From an uncultured Eubacteriales bacterium (lineage in GTDB: Bacteria; Bacillota; Clostridia; Lachnospirales; Cellulosilyticaceae), in NCBI GenBank assembly GCA_900551325.1, contig URVM01000008.1, positions 62,001 to 126,000 on the forward strand: a DNA stretch of 64,000 nt, written 5' to 3'. The notes below the pieces were generated by a model. The model had not been told where the DNA came from. It was given only the letters and a program-made list of their open reading frames with translations, and did not search any database. Positions 1 through 7,713 of this stretch are shown one piece after another. Both the position numbers and the translations under genes were made by a program. Every line of letters begins with the position of its first letter. Position 1 is the stretch's first letter.

Positions 1-581
1 GTGCTATCTTACCAGTAGGAGAAGATTATACTTTCTGGGGTAAAGGTGTAAGCCAAGGTCACTCAGATGCTGTACGTAGAGTAAAAGGGGTTAAAAATGC
101 TATTCAGTATACAATCCCTATGAATGAAGCTGTAGAGAGCGTAAGAAGAGGAGAAAATCCACAACTTGCAACAAGAGACAAACACTTACGTGAATGCTTC
201 GTAGTAGCAGAAGAAGGTGCAGACTTAGCTGAAATTGAAAGCACAATCAAAAACATGCCAAACTACTTCGCAGATTACAATACAGTTGTACACTTCATCA
301 GTGAAGAAGAACTTAAAAGAGACCATTCTAAAATGCCACACGGAGGCTTCGTATTCAGAAGTGGTGCAACTGGCCTTGAAGAAGAAAACAAACAAATTAT
401 TGAGTTCTCTCTTAAACTTGATAGCAACCCACAATTTACAGCTAATGTATTAGTGGCTTATGCAAGAGCAGCAGTAAGAATGAACAAAGAAGGTATGAAA
501 GGTGCTAAATCTGTATTTGATGTACCATTATCATACTTATCACCAAAAACAAACTTAGAATTAATAACAGAGTTACTATAA
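1..581 (+). CDS. ddh: meso-diaminopimelate dehydrogenase, 3' part
   Basis: This is the C-terminal part of NADP-dependent meso-diaminopimelate dehydrogenase, which makes meso-DAP for lysine and peptidoglycan synthesis in one step from tetrahydrodipicolinate. The reading frame is open from base 3 at the window edge, so the true start lies upstream. The segment WGKGVSQGHSDAVRR, followed by KGVKNAIQYTIP, is characteristic of the family, and MPHGGFVFRSG lies in the substrate-binding region. About 192 of the usual roughly 325 residues are present. A strong hairpin terminator follows immediately, so it is the last gene of its transcript. The identification is firm from family knowledge; the missing 5' part cannot be judged. 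Confidence 0.93.
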   Translation, partial: AILPVGEDYTFWGKGVSQGHSDAVRRVKGVKNAIQYTIPMNEAVESVRRGENPQLATRDKHLRECFVVAEEGADLAEIESTIKNMPNYFADYNTVVHFISEEELKRDHSKMPHGGFVFRSGATGLEEENKQIIEFSLKLDSNPQFTANVLVAYARAAVRMNKEGMKGAKSVFDVPLSYLSPKTNLELITELL

Positions 582-587
582 TTAAAA

Positions 588-621
588 GAAAAGGACTGTT
601 GTATGAACAACAGTCCTTTTT
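588..621 (+). terminator. Rho-independent terminator after ddh
   Basis: A perfect stem (AAAAGGACTGTTGT paired with its complement) with a tiny loop and a T-run begins a few bases after the ddh stop. Confidence 0.92.
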
Positions 622-809
622 GCATATAATCTCTTTATATAATATAGACATAATAGAAGATAGAAAGAAATGTGTAAAATCAATTAGTAGAAAAAAGTAA
701 GTAGAAAGTAGAAAGTACTAGATAGGAAATAGGAAGTGAGAAACAAGATAATAGGCAAAGTAATAAAAAAATGAAATAGATATAAAACAATAGAGTGGAG
801 GTTGAAAAT

Positions 810-1748
810 ATGATAAGAGAAAACTTTACGTTTACTGGTGAAGAGGGTCTACAAATATATGCTTACAAATGGTTACCAGAAAACAAAGAAGAAGCAAAAG
901 GGATTATTCAAATATCACATGGTATGGCAGAAGGTGCACATCGCTATGAGCTTTTAGCCAAGTATTTAACTAATCACGGTTATATAGTCTATGCACATGA
1001 CCATAGAGGACATGGTCAGACAGGAGACAAAGTAGGACAAATAGGTATCCTAGCGAAAGAAAATGGATTTGAATATCTAGTACGTGACTTACACAAGTTA
1101 TCACAAATGATTCGTAAAGACTATCCACGGCTACCACTTGTTTTACTTGGACACAGTATGGGGTCTTTCGTGGCACAAAGATATATCATGGAATATGGCA
1201 ATGAAATAGAAGGACTTATTTTATCAGGTTCAAATGGTAAACAAGGCATACTACTAGATATAGGCTTATGGATGGCTAAGAAAGAAGTAGAAAAGATAGG
1301 TAGAAATACACCAAGTAAAAAGTTAGATAAGCTCATCTTTGGAACTTATAACAAACAATTTGGAGCTACAAGAACACCATTTGACTGGCTCTCAAGAGAC
1401 GAAAAAGAAGTAGACAAGTATATAGAAGATCCCTACTGTGGAGGCATATTTTCAGCAGGATTTTTCTATGACTTTTTGACAGGATTAAAGTATATAGGAA
1501 AATTAGAGAATAAAAAAAGTATACCCGTAACACTACCTATATATATTTTCTCTGGAGACAGAGACCCAGTAGGGAAAAATGGAAAAGGTATATTAGACTT
1601 AGTAAAAGATTATAAGAAGGTAGGCATACAAAAAGTAGAGTATAAACTCTATCCAGGTGGAAGACATGAGATGCTGAATGAAGTGAATAAAGAAGAGGTG
1701 ATGAAGGATATCTTGGGTTGGGTAGAGGAAATATGTGTACAGTCTTAA
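810..1748 (+). CDS. alpha/beta hydrolase, monoacylglycerol lipase-like
   Basis: Serine hydrolase of the alpha/beta fold, closest in style to bacterial lysophospholipase/monoacylglycerol lipases. Seen in the sequence: an oxyanion-region motif ISHGMAEGAHRY, the nucleophile elbow GHSMGS, an acid near FSGDRDPVG, and a histidine in GGRHEMLNE near the C-terminus. About 312 residues, normal for the family. A GTG at 795 is in frame, but it lies inside the ribosome-binding site (GTGGAGG, 795-801), so ATG 810 is the likely start. No signal peptide is seen, so it is probably cytoplasmic. Substrate cannot be told from sequence. It stands alone between the ddh terminator and a long non-coding stretch. Confidence 0.87.
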   Translation: MIRENFTFTGEEGLQIYAYKWLPENKEEAKGIIQISHGMAEGAHRYELLAKYLTNHGYIVYAHDHRGHGQTGDKVGQIGILAKENGFEYLVRDLHKLSQMIRKDYPRLPLVLLGHSMGSFVAQRYIMEYGNEIEGLILSGSNGKQGILLDIGLWMAKKEVEKIGRNTPSKKLDKLIFGTYNKQFGATRTPFDWLSRDEKEVDKYIEDPYCGGIFSAGFFYDFLTGLKYIGKLENKKSIPVTLPIYIFSGDRDPVGKNGKGILDLVKDYKKVGIQKVEYKLYPGGRHEMLNEVNKEEVMKDILGWVEEICVQS

Positions 1749-1794
1749 TGGATTAGCTTAGAAAGACTTATTTTTAAAAGTAAGTGGATTGATT

Positions 1795-2036
1795 GCTGTC
1801 TTACTAAGTACATGTAGGGTGCAGTATGTGGGCAACTCCTCCTTCAGCTTCACTTCCGGCAGCTAAGATTGCGTAAACTCGGTGTGGACAGAAACGCTCA
1901 AAACTGCCTACGGTCGGACACTTCGCTAAGAACTCTGTCCACACACTCGTTAACGCACTCTAAGCTGACCTCCATGATGAAGCTTCCGGAGTAGCTGCCC
2001 ACATCCTTTACCCATTCCAAGTATATGGAAGACAGC
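1795..2036. repeat. long imperfect palindrome, candidate structured RNA or repeat element
   Basis: A roughly 240-bp stretch, visibly richer in GC than its surroundings, folds back on itself over nested arms: 1795-1800 with 2031-2036, 1827-1834 with 1996-2003, 1835-1839 with 1988-1992, 1846-1852 with 1978-1984, and 1882-1892 with 1934-1944 (11 bp, GTGTGGACAGA). No open reading frame is convincing. It could be an interspersed palindromic repeat (MITE-like), a structured RNA, or a transcription-end structure of the upstream hydrolase. No second copy was noticed in this window. Confidence 0.6.
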
Positions 2037-2224
2037 AGGTAAGGTTATTGAAATGGCTAGATATAAATAAATAAGTAATTTAAATTATAAACATTTGTAT
2101 TTGTATATATGTTTATTTATATATATAAATACAAATGAGTGTAAGTACAATAAATGTCAGTACTAATAAGTCAAAGTATAAGTAAAAGAAACTGTAAACA
2201 GATTTACGTAAAAAGGATAAAAGC

Positions 2225-2745
2225 AAAAAAAGCTGCCTAAAGTACAGACTCATCCCCCCGGACGTGTCTTGTCTGTACTTTATAGCAGCTTTTTCTGTGT
2301 GGTAGGGTGATGCATAGTTTCAAGTTTTGTGGTGGAAGCATAATTTAAATAAGTATTATCCTTATTACAATTTACCCTATGTGTAGGCTTTAACCTTAGT
2401 TTGGATAGGTATGTGATGTTCCTTAAACGTCAGAGCCATCCATTGATGGGATAAACGTGCAGGTAGTCAGATACCGTTCCAAAGGTAGGTGCAGCTTTAG
2501 ATAGGGGATTTTGTAGGTAGGACATACAAGTTATAAAGAAGCTTACCTGTACAAAACTATGAAATAATCTTCCTAGATCAACTAAGCTACCACTCCTAGA
2601 TTGACCTAGTTTTTAAGAAAATGCTTGTCCATATACAGGTGGGGGGAAGACCTGCAATTTATCAAACATTTTCTTATGTAAGAGCTAAAAAGTAATTGCC
2701 TAGGATATATTACTTTTAAACTCTTATACTTATATATACAATCCA
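2225..2745 (+). ncRNA. large structured RNA, copy 1 (ROOL/GOLLD-like)
   Basis: A protein-free stretch packed with hairpins. In order: a long hairpin (2225-2294) whose inner stem 2239-2249/2271-2281 holds a CCCCCC loop (2254-2259); a hairpin CCATC-CATT-GATGG (2436-2449); a closing helix 2615-2624/2667-2676; inside it a stem 2636-2640/2650-2654 with loop GGGGGGAAG; and a helix 2687-2695/2709-2717 with loop containing TGCCTAGGAT. TCCCCCC (2253-2259) pairs perfectly with GGGGGGA (2641-2647), predicting a long-range kissing contact. The whole plan recurs in the next copy. Size, ornateness and nearby tRNA/mobile element match the ROOL and GOLLD giant RNA classes by established knowledge; exact family, boundaries and strand are inferred. 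Confidence 0.7.
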
Positions 2746-2835
2746 AAACAGAAATCTCGTCGTTTTTTATTCAAAAACTTTTAAAATAATTTTTATGCCT
2801 ACATTTTTAGGATAATTTTCTAAATGCAGGAACCC

Positions 2836-3345
2836 AAAGCCAACATGAAGACAGTCTCCCCCCTTTGTGATACACCCAGACTGAACTTAAGATGGCTTTT
2901 TGTTTGTGGCAAGACTCCAAGTGCCACATCTTAAACGCCGCCCAACATCAAATAAAAGGTTTAAACTTTAGGGCTTACTTTATGGAATTACCCAGCTATA
3001 GAAGTACGGATGCGGGGTTCTTTAGGTGAAAGGGATACCCATTGGTATATATCACTGCCAGTTGCCGAATACGCCAACTATACATAGGAATTACCGTCAG
3101 TTCGCCTTAGAGCGTCACTTTCTAGATGAAGTACAAAGCATTATTTAAAGACACGATAGCTTGCAAAGTCCATATTACCCCGAAGCCTGTCAGTTGCCAC
3201 CACTATACAAACTCCAGTTACATAAGAAAAAGCTCGTCCGATTGCTAGTAAGGGGGAACTAGCTACCATTCAAACTTTTTCTTATGGTGTAAAGCAAATG
3301 CCTAGGATTTGTTTGCCTTACACCTATATATATACGCAATGGGTA
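2836..3345 (+). ncRNA. large structured RNA, copy 2 (ROOL/GOLLD-like)
   Basis: Second, diverged copy of the structured RNA, about 603 bases downstream of the first. Hairpin 2836-2842/2893-2899 with inner stem 2852-2857/2878-2883 carries CCCCCC (2858-2863). The hairpin ATACC-CATT-GGTAT (3035-3048) keeps the CATT loop while the stem bases differ from copy 1. Closing helix 3222-3232/3275-3285 encloses GCTAGT-AAGGGGGA-ACTAGC (3244-3263). The final helix has stems 3286-3292/3318-3324 and 3294-3298/3312-3316, and its loop carries TGCCTAGGAT (3299-3308). CCCCCTT (2859-2865) pairs with AAGGGGG (3250-3256). Distances between the landmarks nearly equal those in copy 1 (182 vs 187, 211 vs 200, 47 vs 56). 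Strand is inferred, not proven. Confidence 0.7.
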
Positions 3346-3919
3346 GGAGATTTCCTTAAAAATACATTAAAAATTATTTTTTTTGTTTAATTAATACAAT
3401 AAATATAGTGGTATTTATACACTTTGACTGTATATTTTGAACGAGAGAAGGTACTGCTGGTCTTTTGAAGGATTATAAAATAAAGCAGTGATCTTCCACT
3501 TGTTTAAAACTTAATAAAAATTTTAGGCATCTAAAAGATTTATAACTAATTCAAGATATACATCTTATCTATAGAATATGGATAATAGATTGAAAAGAAA
3601 GTTTATCTTGTGAATATGGAAATATACTTTTATATTTTCTAAGAAGTTTTAGAGAGATTCAAGATGATCTATCTAAAACGTACGCACTCCATCAATAGCC
3701 ATCCTTAAATTAAGAATGTGAATTTCCTGATTTAATAAGATGAAATACTTATGATGAAATATAAAGGGTAGATGTACTTTCTAACAATACTATATACCTA
3801 AGTATGATTCTAAAAACTAGAGAATATGACATTTAAGCAATATCAAAAATTTTATATTACTCCAGTAAGTATGAGGAATATAAAAGTTTTTAGATGAGAA
3901 AGTATAATAAGAGTAAGGT
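3346..3919. other. AT-rich intergenic stretch left of the element
   Basis: About 570 bases between the second structured RNA and the left attachment site. No convincing open reading frame or strong hairpin was seen, only A/T-rich sequence. The 5' half of the tRNA-Arg gene, expected directly before 3920 if the tRNA were intact, is absent. Confidence 0.5.
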
Positions 3920-3962
3920 GGTTTCCTAAACCGTGCGTCGTAGGTTCGAATCCTATCAGGTG
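3920..3962 (+). other. left attachment site (attL), 3' half of tRNA-Arg(CCU)
   Basis: The sequence reads as the anticodon arm with loop TTCCTAA, variable loop, T-arm (GTAGG-TTCGAAT-CCTAT) and 3' acceptor strand CAGGTGC of a tRNA-Arg with anticodon CCU. The complementary 5' acceptor strand and D-arm are missing upstream, so it is not a functional tRNA here. The same 43 bases recur at 25491-25533 with one difference (C/T in the T-stem). Confidence 0.85.
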
Positions 3963-3978
3963 CATTATAGTAATATCA

Positions 3979-4010
3979 AGGCTTACAAGAGTTTTTGTAA
4001 GCCTTTTTTT
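3979..4010 (+). terminator. terminator just inside attL
   Basis: The stem GGCTTACAA/TTGTAAGCC is followed by a run of seven T. It would stop rightward transcription coming through the tRNA-like site, before the opposing integrase gene. Confidence 0.8.
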
Positions 4011-4027
4011 GTGCTTTTTAAGGGGGG

Positions 4028-4046
4028 ATGACATCAATTTGACACA
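4028..4046. promoter_or_regulatory. possible integrase arm-type site, left end
   Basis: TGACATCAATTTGACACA contains the word TTTGACACA (4038-4046). The same word recurs in both orientations close to the right attachment site. Repeated short motifs beside both ends are what arm-type sites of tyrosine recombinases look like; this is inference. Confidence 0.35.
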
Positions 4047-4100
4047 TTTTTGGTTTTGCTGTTGATTAGTATAAAAATAGTTCCCTCAATTCTGAGGAAA

Positions 4101-5228
4101 CTACAGTAAAAGTTCTTTATGTAATTTGTCCATAGCATCAGCCGCTATTCTTTTTGTTTCGTGGGTACTATGTACATATCTATTAAGAGTTAGTTCGACA
4201 GTTGTATGACCTAGCATTTCGGAAACAGTTTTAACGTCTACATTATTCTCAATCATTCGTGTTGCGAATGTATGTCGGAGAGCATGGAATGAGACATTTC
4301 TTATATTTGCAGCTTTACAAATCCTATCGTGGTATTTACGGATATTTGAATCTGATAGACAGTTGCCTGAAGAAGTACAGAATACTAAATTTTCAGCACT
4401 GTTAGGAGAAGCTAGTTTATAAGTTTTAAGGGCAGTTACAAGTGCTTGAGGTATAGGAATAGTCCTAGTACCTTTTTGGGTTTTAGGCCTTTTTTTATCT
4501 ATTGTAGTAAAGGATGTTCCGTTGGAATTATATTTACGTACTCGCTTATAGGATTCACATACTGTAATGGTTGCTTCATTGAGATTGACATTATGCCACT
4601 TTAAAGCAATAATTTCACCGAGACGCATACCGGTCAATAGAGTGGTTAAATATAGAATACCATATAATTCATTGCCTAAAGCTTGAGTATAGGATTTTTG
4701 TTCAGTTAATGTTAGGATTTCTATTTCAGATGTATTAATTTTACTAGTAGGTAGAGCTACTCCCTCCATGGGATTTAGACGCACCAAGTTATTAGAAATA
4801 GCAGTTTTGAAGGAGTTATTTAACAACTCATAAATTTTTTTTAGAGAGCTTTTAGAGAGGCTCTTTTTTTCGTTCAAATAATTTTGAATGTGAATTTGAT
4901 GGATATCTTTAATATGCATGTCTGCTAAAGGGGAATTTTTAATGTGATTATTATAGATGCTTATATATCTTTCAAATGTACTAGCAGCTACTCGGTGATG
5001 TACATTTATAAATAAATGTTTATAGGTCCAGTCAGATAATGTTATGAAGGAAGTGGATAGAGGCTTTCCATAAGTGTCTAAGTCTGTTGTAAAAGCTCTA
5101 AGTTTTTCTTTAACTTCTTTTTGAGTAGCACCGTAAATGTACTTATATTTTGGCTTGCCATCTGTGGTTCTTCCAATGTTGACCCTGGAATAATAACGTC
5201 CATCAGAACGTTGAGGAATTTTTGCCAT
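4101..5228 (-). CDS. int: tyrosine-type site-specific integrase
   Basis: Tyrosine recombinase of 375 residues that integrates and excises the element. Domains in order: an AP2-like arm-binding region (about 8-50, GRYYSRVNIGR...), a SAM-like core-binding domain (about 60-160), and a catalytic domain with R202 (LTGMRLGE), H315-x-x-R318 (FHALRHTFA), H341 (MLGHT) and nucleophile Y351 (NRYVHS). All key residues are present, so it should be active. It lies next to the left attachment site and points outward. Its start overlaps the end of the repressor gene by 26 bases, so the two are co-transcribed leftward from the regulatory region near 5.9 kb. The start region has only a weak ribosome-binding site, consistent with translational coupling. 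Confidence 0.93.
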   Translation of the reverse strand: MAKIPQRSDGRYYSRVNIGRTTDGKPKYKYIYGATQKEVKEKLRAFTTDLDTYGKPLSTSFITLSDWTYKHLFINVHHRVAASTFERYISIYNNHIKNSPLADMHIKDIHQIHIQNYLNEKKSLSKSSLKKIYELLNNSFKTAISNNLVRLNPMEGVALPTSKINTSEIEILTLTEQKSYTQALGNELYGILYLTTLLTGMRLGEIIALKWHNVNLNEATITVCESYKRVRKYNSNGTSFTTIDKKRPKTQKGTRTIPIPQALVTALKTYKLASPNSAENLVFCTSSGNCLSDSNIRKYHDRICKAANIRNVSFHALRHTFATRMIENNVDVKTVSEMLGHTTVELTLNRYVHSTHETKRIAADAMDKLHKELLL

Positions 5229-5862
5229 CTACATCACTCTTTTCTTTCGGATAATAGTTAATAAGTTTACTTTTTATGAACTCATGGAGGATGGTATTTA
5301 TTTCATTCATAAGAGTAAGAGACTGAGAAGTATACTCTGTCGGATTTAGAGCAGGATTAATATTTAAATCTAGAGATGAAAGATTTTCAATTGCCGTGAA
5401 AAGGTTACAAAGTAGACTTAAATTTAAAGAGATATTATTTTGAATGTATTGACCTCCAGGATAGGGGAGTTGACTTCGAAGAGTTTCTATCGTTGCAGAT
5501 ACTGAGTTTAAAGCATTGTCGTTGTATTCGGGGAAAGCTTGGACCATTTGCTCTAATGTAATAAGACTATTTTGGTAAATGAAACGAGCTGACTCGGTAG
5601 AGCCTAAATCTCCCGGCATTAAGTTGTTAAGTAGACTCTCCTGGTGTATTTGAAAATCAGAAATACCTATAAGGTATTGTAAACTTGTATCTAGTGCTGT
5701 TGCAATTTGACTTAGTACACTATTAGGAATATCTATTAGTCCTTTTTCATACTTTCTAATAGAACTTTCGGTTCTGCCAATTTTATCAGCTAATTCTTGT
5801 TGAGTTATTTTCTTTTCTTTTCGTAGTTCTTTAATTTTTAATCCTAATGAAACGTTATCCAA
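5203..5862 (-). CDS. XRE-family repressor
   Basis: DNA-binding regulator, probably the master repressor of the element. The N-terminal helix-turn-helix covers about residues 5-60 (LGLKIKELRKEKKITQQELA, then TESSIRKYEKG). The remaining 160 residues are a helical domain of unknown family, with no obvious peptidase motif. The first in-frame start, GTG at 5871, abuts the ribosome-binding site AAAGGAGG. The TTG at 5862 sits 8 bases after it and is the better start, giving 219 residues. Immediately upstream are four copies of a CGACAATTTAA-like operator spread across divergent promoters, so autoregulation and control of the rightward excisionase-like gene are likely (inference). Confidence 0.85.
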   Translation of the reverse strand: MDNVSLGLKIKELRKEKKITQQELADKIGRTESSIRKYEKGLIDIPNSVLSQIATALDTSLQYLIGISDFQIHQESLLNNLMPGDLGSTESARFIYQNSLITLEQMVQAFPEYNDNALNSVSATIETLRSQLPYPGGQYIQNNISLNLSLLCNLFTAIENLSSLDLNINPALNPTEYTSQSLTLMNEINTILHEFIKSKLINYYPKEKSDVDGKNSSTF

Positions 5863-5888
5863 TGTATGCACCTCCTTTAATGTATATT

Positions 5889-5917
5889 AATATATAACAA
5901 ACGACAATTAAATTCAA
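5889..5917 (-). promoter_or_regulatory. leftward promoter of repressor-integrase
   Basis: On the minus strand TTGAAT (5917-5912) and TATATT (5894-5889) are separated by 17 bases. The spacer contains the operator word CGACAATTAAA read from the plus strand, consistent with autorepression. Confidence 0.7.
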
Positions 5918-6028
5918 GGTTTAAAGATAAAATAATTAAAAATAAATAAAAAGTATAATTTAAATGTCGAAAAATGTTGACAAACGACAATTTAAGTTCT
6001 ATTATTTCTTTAAAGCGACAATTAAATT
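5901..6028. promoter_or_regulatory. operator cluster for the XRE repressor
   Basis: Four related words: ACGACAATTAAATT (5901-5914), the inverted AATTTAAATGTCGA (5957-5970), ACGACAATTTAA (5984-5995) and GCGACAATTAAATT (6015-6028). The first falls within the leftward promoter spacer, the third within the rightward promoter spacer, and the fourth just after its -10. The arrangement resembles a lambda-type switch. Confidence 0.7.
5977..6005 (+). promoter_or_regulatory. rightward promoter before the excisionase-like gene
   Basis: Consensus TTGACA (5977-5982), a 17-base spacer and TATTAT (6000-6005). The spacer carries an operator copy, so repressor binding would block it. Confidence 0.8.
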
Positions 6029-6051
6029 ACATAACAAGAGGTGATTGCTTG

Positions 6052-6237
6052 ATGAAGTTATTAAAACCTAAAGAAGTTATGGAAGTTACAGGCTTAGGAC
6101 AAGCTGCAACTTACCAATTACTGCATTCGGAAGGATTTCCACTAATTATATTAAATAAAAATGCTTTGCGTGTGGATGAAAAAGACCTGTACGACTACTT
6201 AAGAAAGAAAAAAATTAATAACTGCAGATTAGGGTAG
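6052..6237 (+). CDS. small helix-turn-helix protein, excisionase-like
   Basis: A 61-residue protein of the MerR-like/excisionase fold: LLKPKEVMEVTGLGQAATYQ is a typical winged-helix start, followed by a short wing and YLRKKK. Proteins of this kind act as recombination directionality factors or small regulators. The ATG at 6052 follows the ribosome-binding site AGAGGTGA; an earlier in-frame ATG at 5974 falls in the promoter/operator region and is not used. It is the first gene of the rightward transcript from the repressor-controlled promoter, which is where an excisionase is expected. A terminator follows. Function is by family and position, not proven. Confidence 0.75.
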   Translation: MKLLKPKEVMEVTGLGQAATYQLLHSEGFPLIILNKNALRVDEKDLYDYLRKKKINNCRLG

Positions 6238-6266
6238 AGTAGTTTTGGATTAGTGATACCCCTGGT

Positions 6267-6305
6267 AAGGCACTTTAAAACTAAAAAGTTTTAGGGTGCC
6301 TTTTA
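6267..6305 (+). terminator. terminator after the excisionase-like gene
   Basis: The stem AAGGCAC...TTAAAAC pairs with GTTTTA...GTGCCTT around a short A-rich loop, with T-residues following. Confidence 0.85.
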
Positions 6306-6469
6306 TTATAAGGGGTCATTTATTAATAAAACACACCTGTTAGAGCGTGTCTCTTAATAAGCAAAATAAATTTGGGTTGGTCGTGCAAAAAAGTGTAGTC
6401 AAAAACACAAGTTAATATTTACTGGCAATAGATTTAAGGATTACACAGTAGGAAAAAAGGAGAAACGGA

Positions 6470-7504
6470 ATGATTCATACTATACAAATGTATACTAGTT
6501 TAACAAAAAGGGAAAAAGCATGTATTGAGAGATATTATAGAAAGTCTCTTTATTTCATTATTAAAGAAATAGAAGAGATTTTTAAAGAACACGATATAAC
6601 ATTAAATTTAAAGAAATTTTCAGCAACAGATACATACAATTTATATTTAGAGACAGATGTAATTAAATTGCTGAAGAAACAAGATGGTGTTATAACAGAA
6701 GAGGATTATTCAGAAGCAGATAAGATTATCCACGAAATTGAACAACAATTATTGCTATGGGAGTTAGAGCGAAACTTTATTCTCATCAGGATTGATTATC
6801 GTTTAGATGTAAAAGTTGAAAATGAAGTACAACGAAAGTACTTGTTTAAGCTATGGAATAAGTTAGCGGCTAAATATTATCACATGAAAAAATGTAATCG
6901 ACCGAAAGTTGATACAGCTCATGTTGAATCGGTACCATTTGAAACAACGATTTATTTTAACTCTAAGTCTATTTGTGTAACTGTATACGACAAAGAACAA
7001 GAACGTCAAGACAAAGGGATACAAGCTGAAGAATATGAAAAGAATGTATTAAGATTTGAAGTAAGACTAATGAATGCTCACCTAAAAAATATGAAGTCCG
7101 GAAAAAAGAGAGAGAAGACACTAGAAGCTTACTGGAAAGAAGAAGTCTATATGAGCTATATGCAGAAATATGTAGTAAGACTATTTGGTACAGATCCTTT
7201 TTATAAAATTTACTACGCTAGAAAGATGATTAGGACAAGTTTGTATCCTGAGAAGGAACAACAGAAGTTAGAAACTTTCTTGACTGATATATCTAAATAT
7301 GGTGTAGAAGGGGTTATAGGTTATAGAACCAAGTTAGAGTGGGATTATAAACAGTACTCGAGATACCAAATGCGAAAGTATAGTAGGATGTTAGCACAGT
7401 TGGGAATCAACATGATTCTTGTGCCACAGAATGAAGTTGCTGCGTTAGGAAAAATACCTAATCCATTAGCAATTTTTAGGGGAGTTGAAATGTCCAAACA
7501 GTAA
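6470..7504 (+). CDS. phage/plasmid replication initiator (gene II/X-like)
   Basis: A 344-residue protein that looks like the phage/plasmid replication protein group related to filamentous-phage gene II/X and Rep_trans-type initiators. The recognisable part is the central strand pattern TTIYFNSKSICVTVYDKEQE followed by LRFEVRL, typical of these initiators. A conserved HUH metal motif is not obvious, so the catalytic class is uncertain. A good ribosome-binding site (AAAGGAG) precedes ATG 6470. It stands between the integrase control region and the restriction operon, the usual place for the replication gene of an integrative plasmid-like element. Its presence with ParAB implies autonomous replication after excision (inference). 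The roughly 230 bases before it could hold the origin. Confidence 0.65.
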   Translation: MIHTIQMYTSLTKREKACIERYYRKSLYFIIKEIEEIFKEHDITLNLKKFSATDTYNLYLETDVIKLLKKQDGVITEEDYSEADKIIHEIEQQLLLWELERNFILIRIDYRLDVKVENEVQRKYLFKLWNKLAAKYYHMKKCNRPKVDTAHVESVPFETTIYFNSKSICVTVYDKEQERQDKGIQAEEYEKNVLRFEVRLMNAHLKNMKSGKKREKTLEAYWKEEVYMSYMQKYVVRLFGTDPFYKIYYARKMIRTSLYPEKEQQKLETFLTDISKYGVEGVIGYRTKLEWDYKQYSRYQMRKYSRMLAQLGINMILVPQNEVAALGKIPNPLAIFRGVEMSKQ

Positions 7505-7713
7505 AATATGAAAAATAGGACAAAACTATTGATATGCCTAGAAAAGTGATTACCAATATGCCCATAAAAACTCTTCAACTTTTTAATGTGATTTGTTTCT
7601 AAGACAAGAATATTCCCACATTATGTGATAAAATGAAAAGAGTAATAAAACTTATGTTACAGACAAAGGATTAAAGAAAATAAGTGAAAATAGAGAAAGC
7701 AAGGAGGAAGAAG

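Noticed and set aside
3900..3965. A complete tRNA-Arg gene
   Set aside because: Only the anticodon arm, T-arm and 3' acceptor strand are present; no D-arm or matching 5' acceptor strand precedes it.
3852..4037. Minus-strand ORF reading ...HLIGFEPTTHGLGNHL...
   Set aside because: It is the antisense of the tRNA-Arg-like attachment site; such translated tRNA complements are a known annotation artefact.
5974..6051. An N-terminal extension of the excisionase-like protein
   Set aside because: The extension would run through the promoter and operators; the ribosome-binding site supports ATG 6052.
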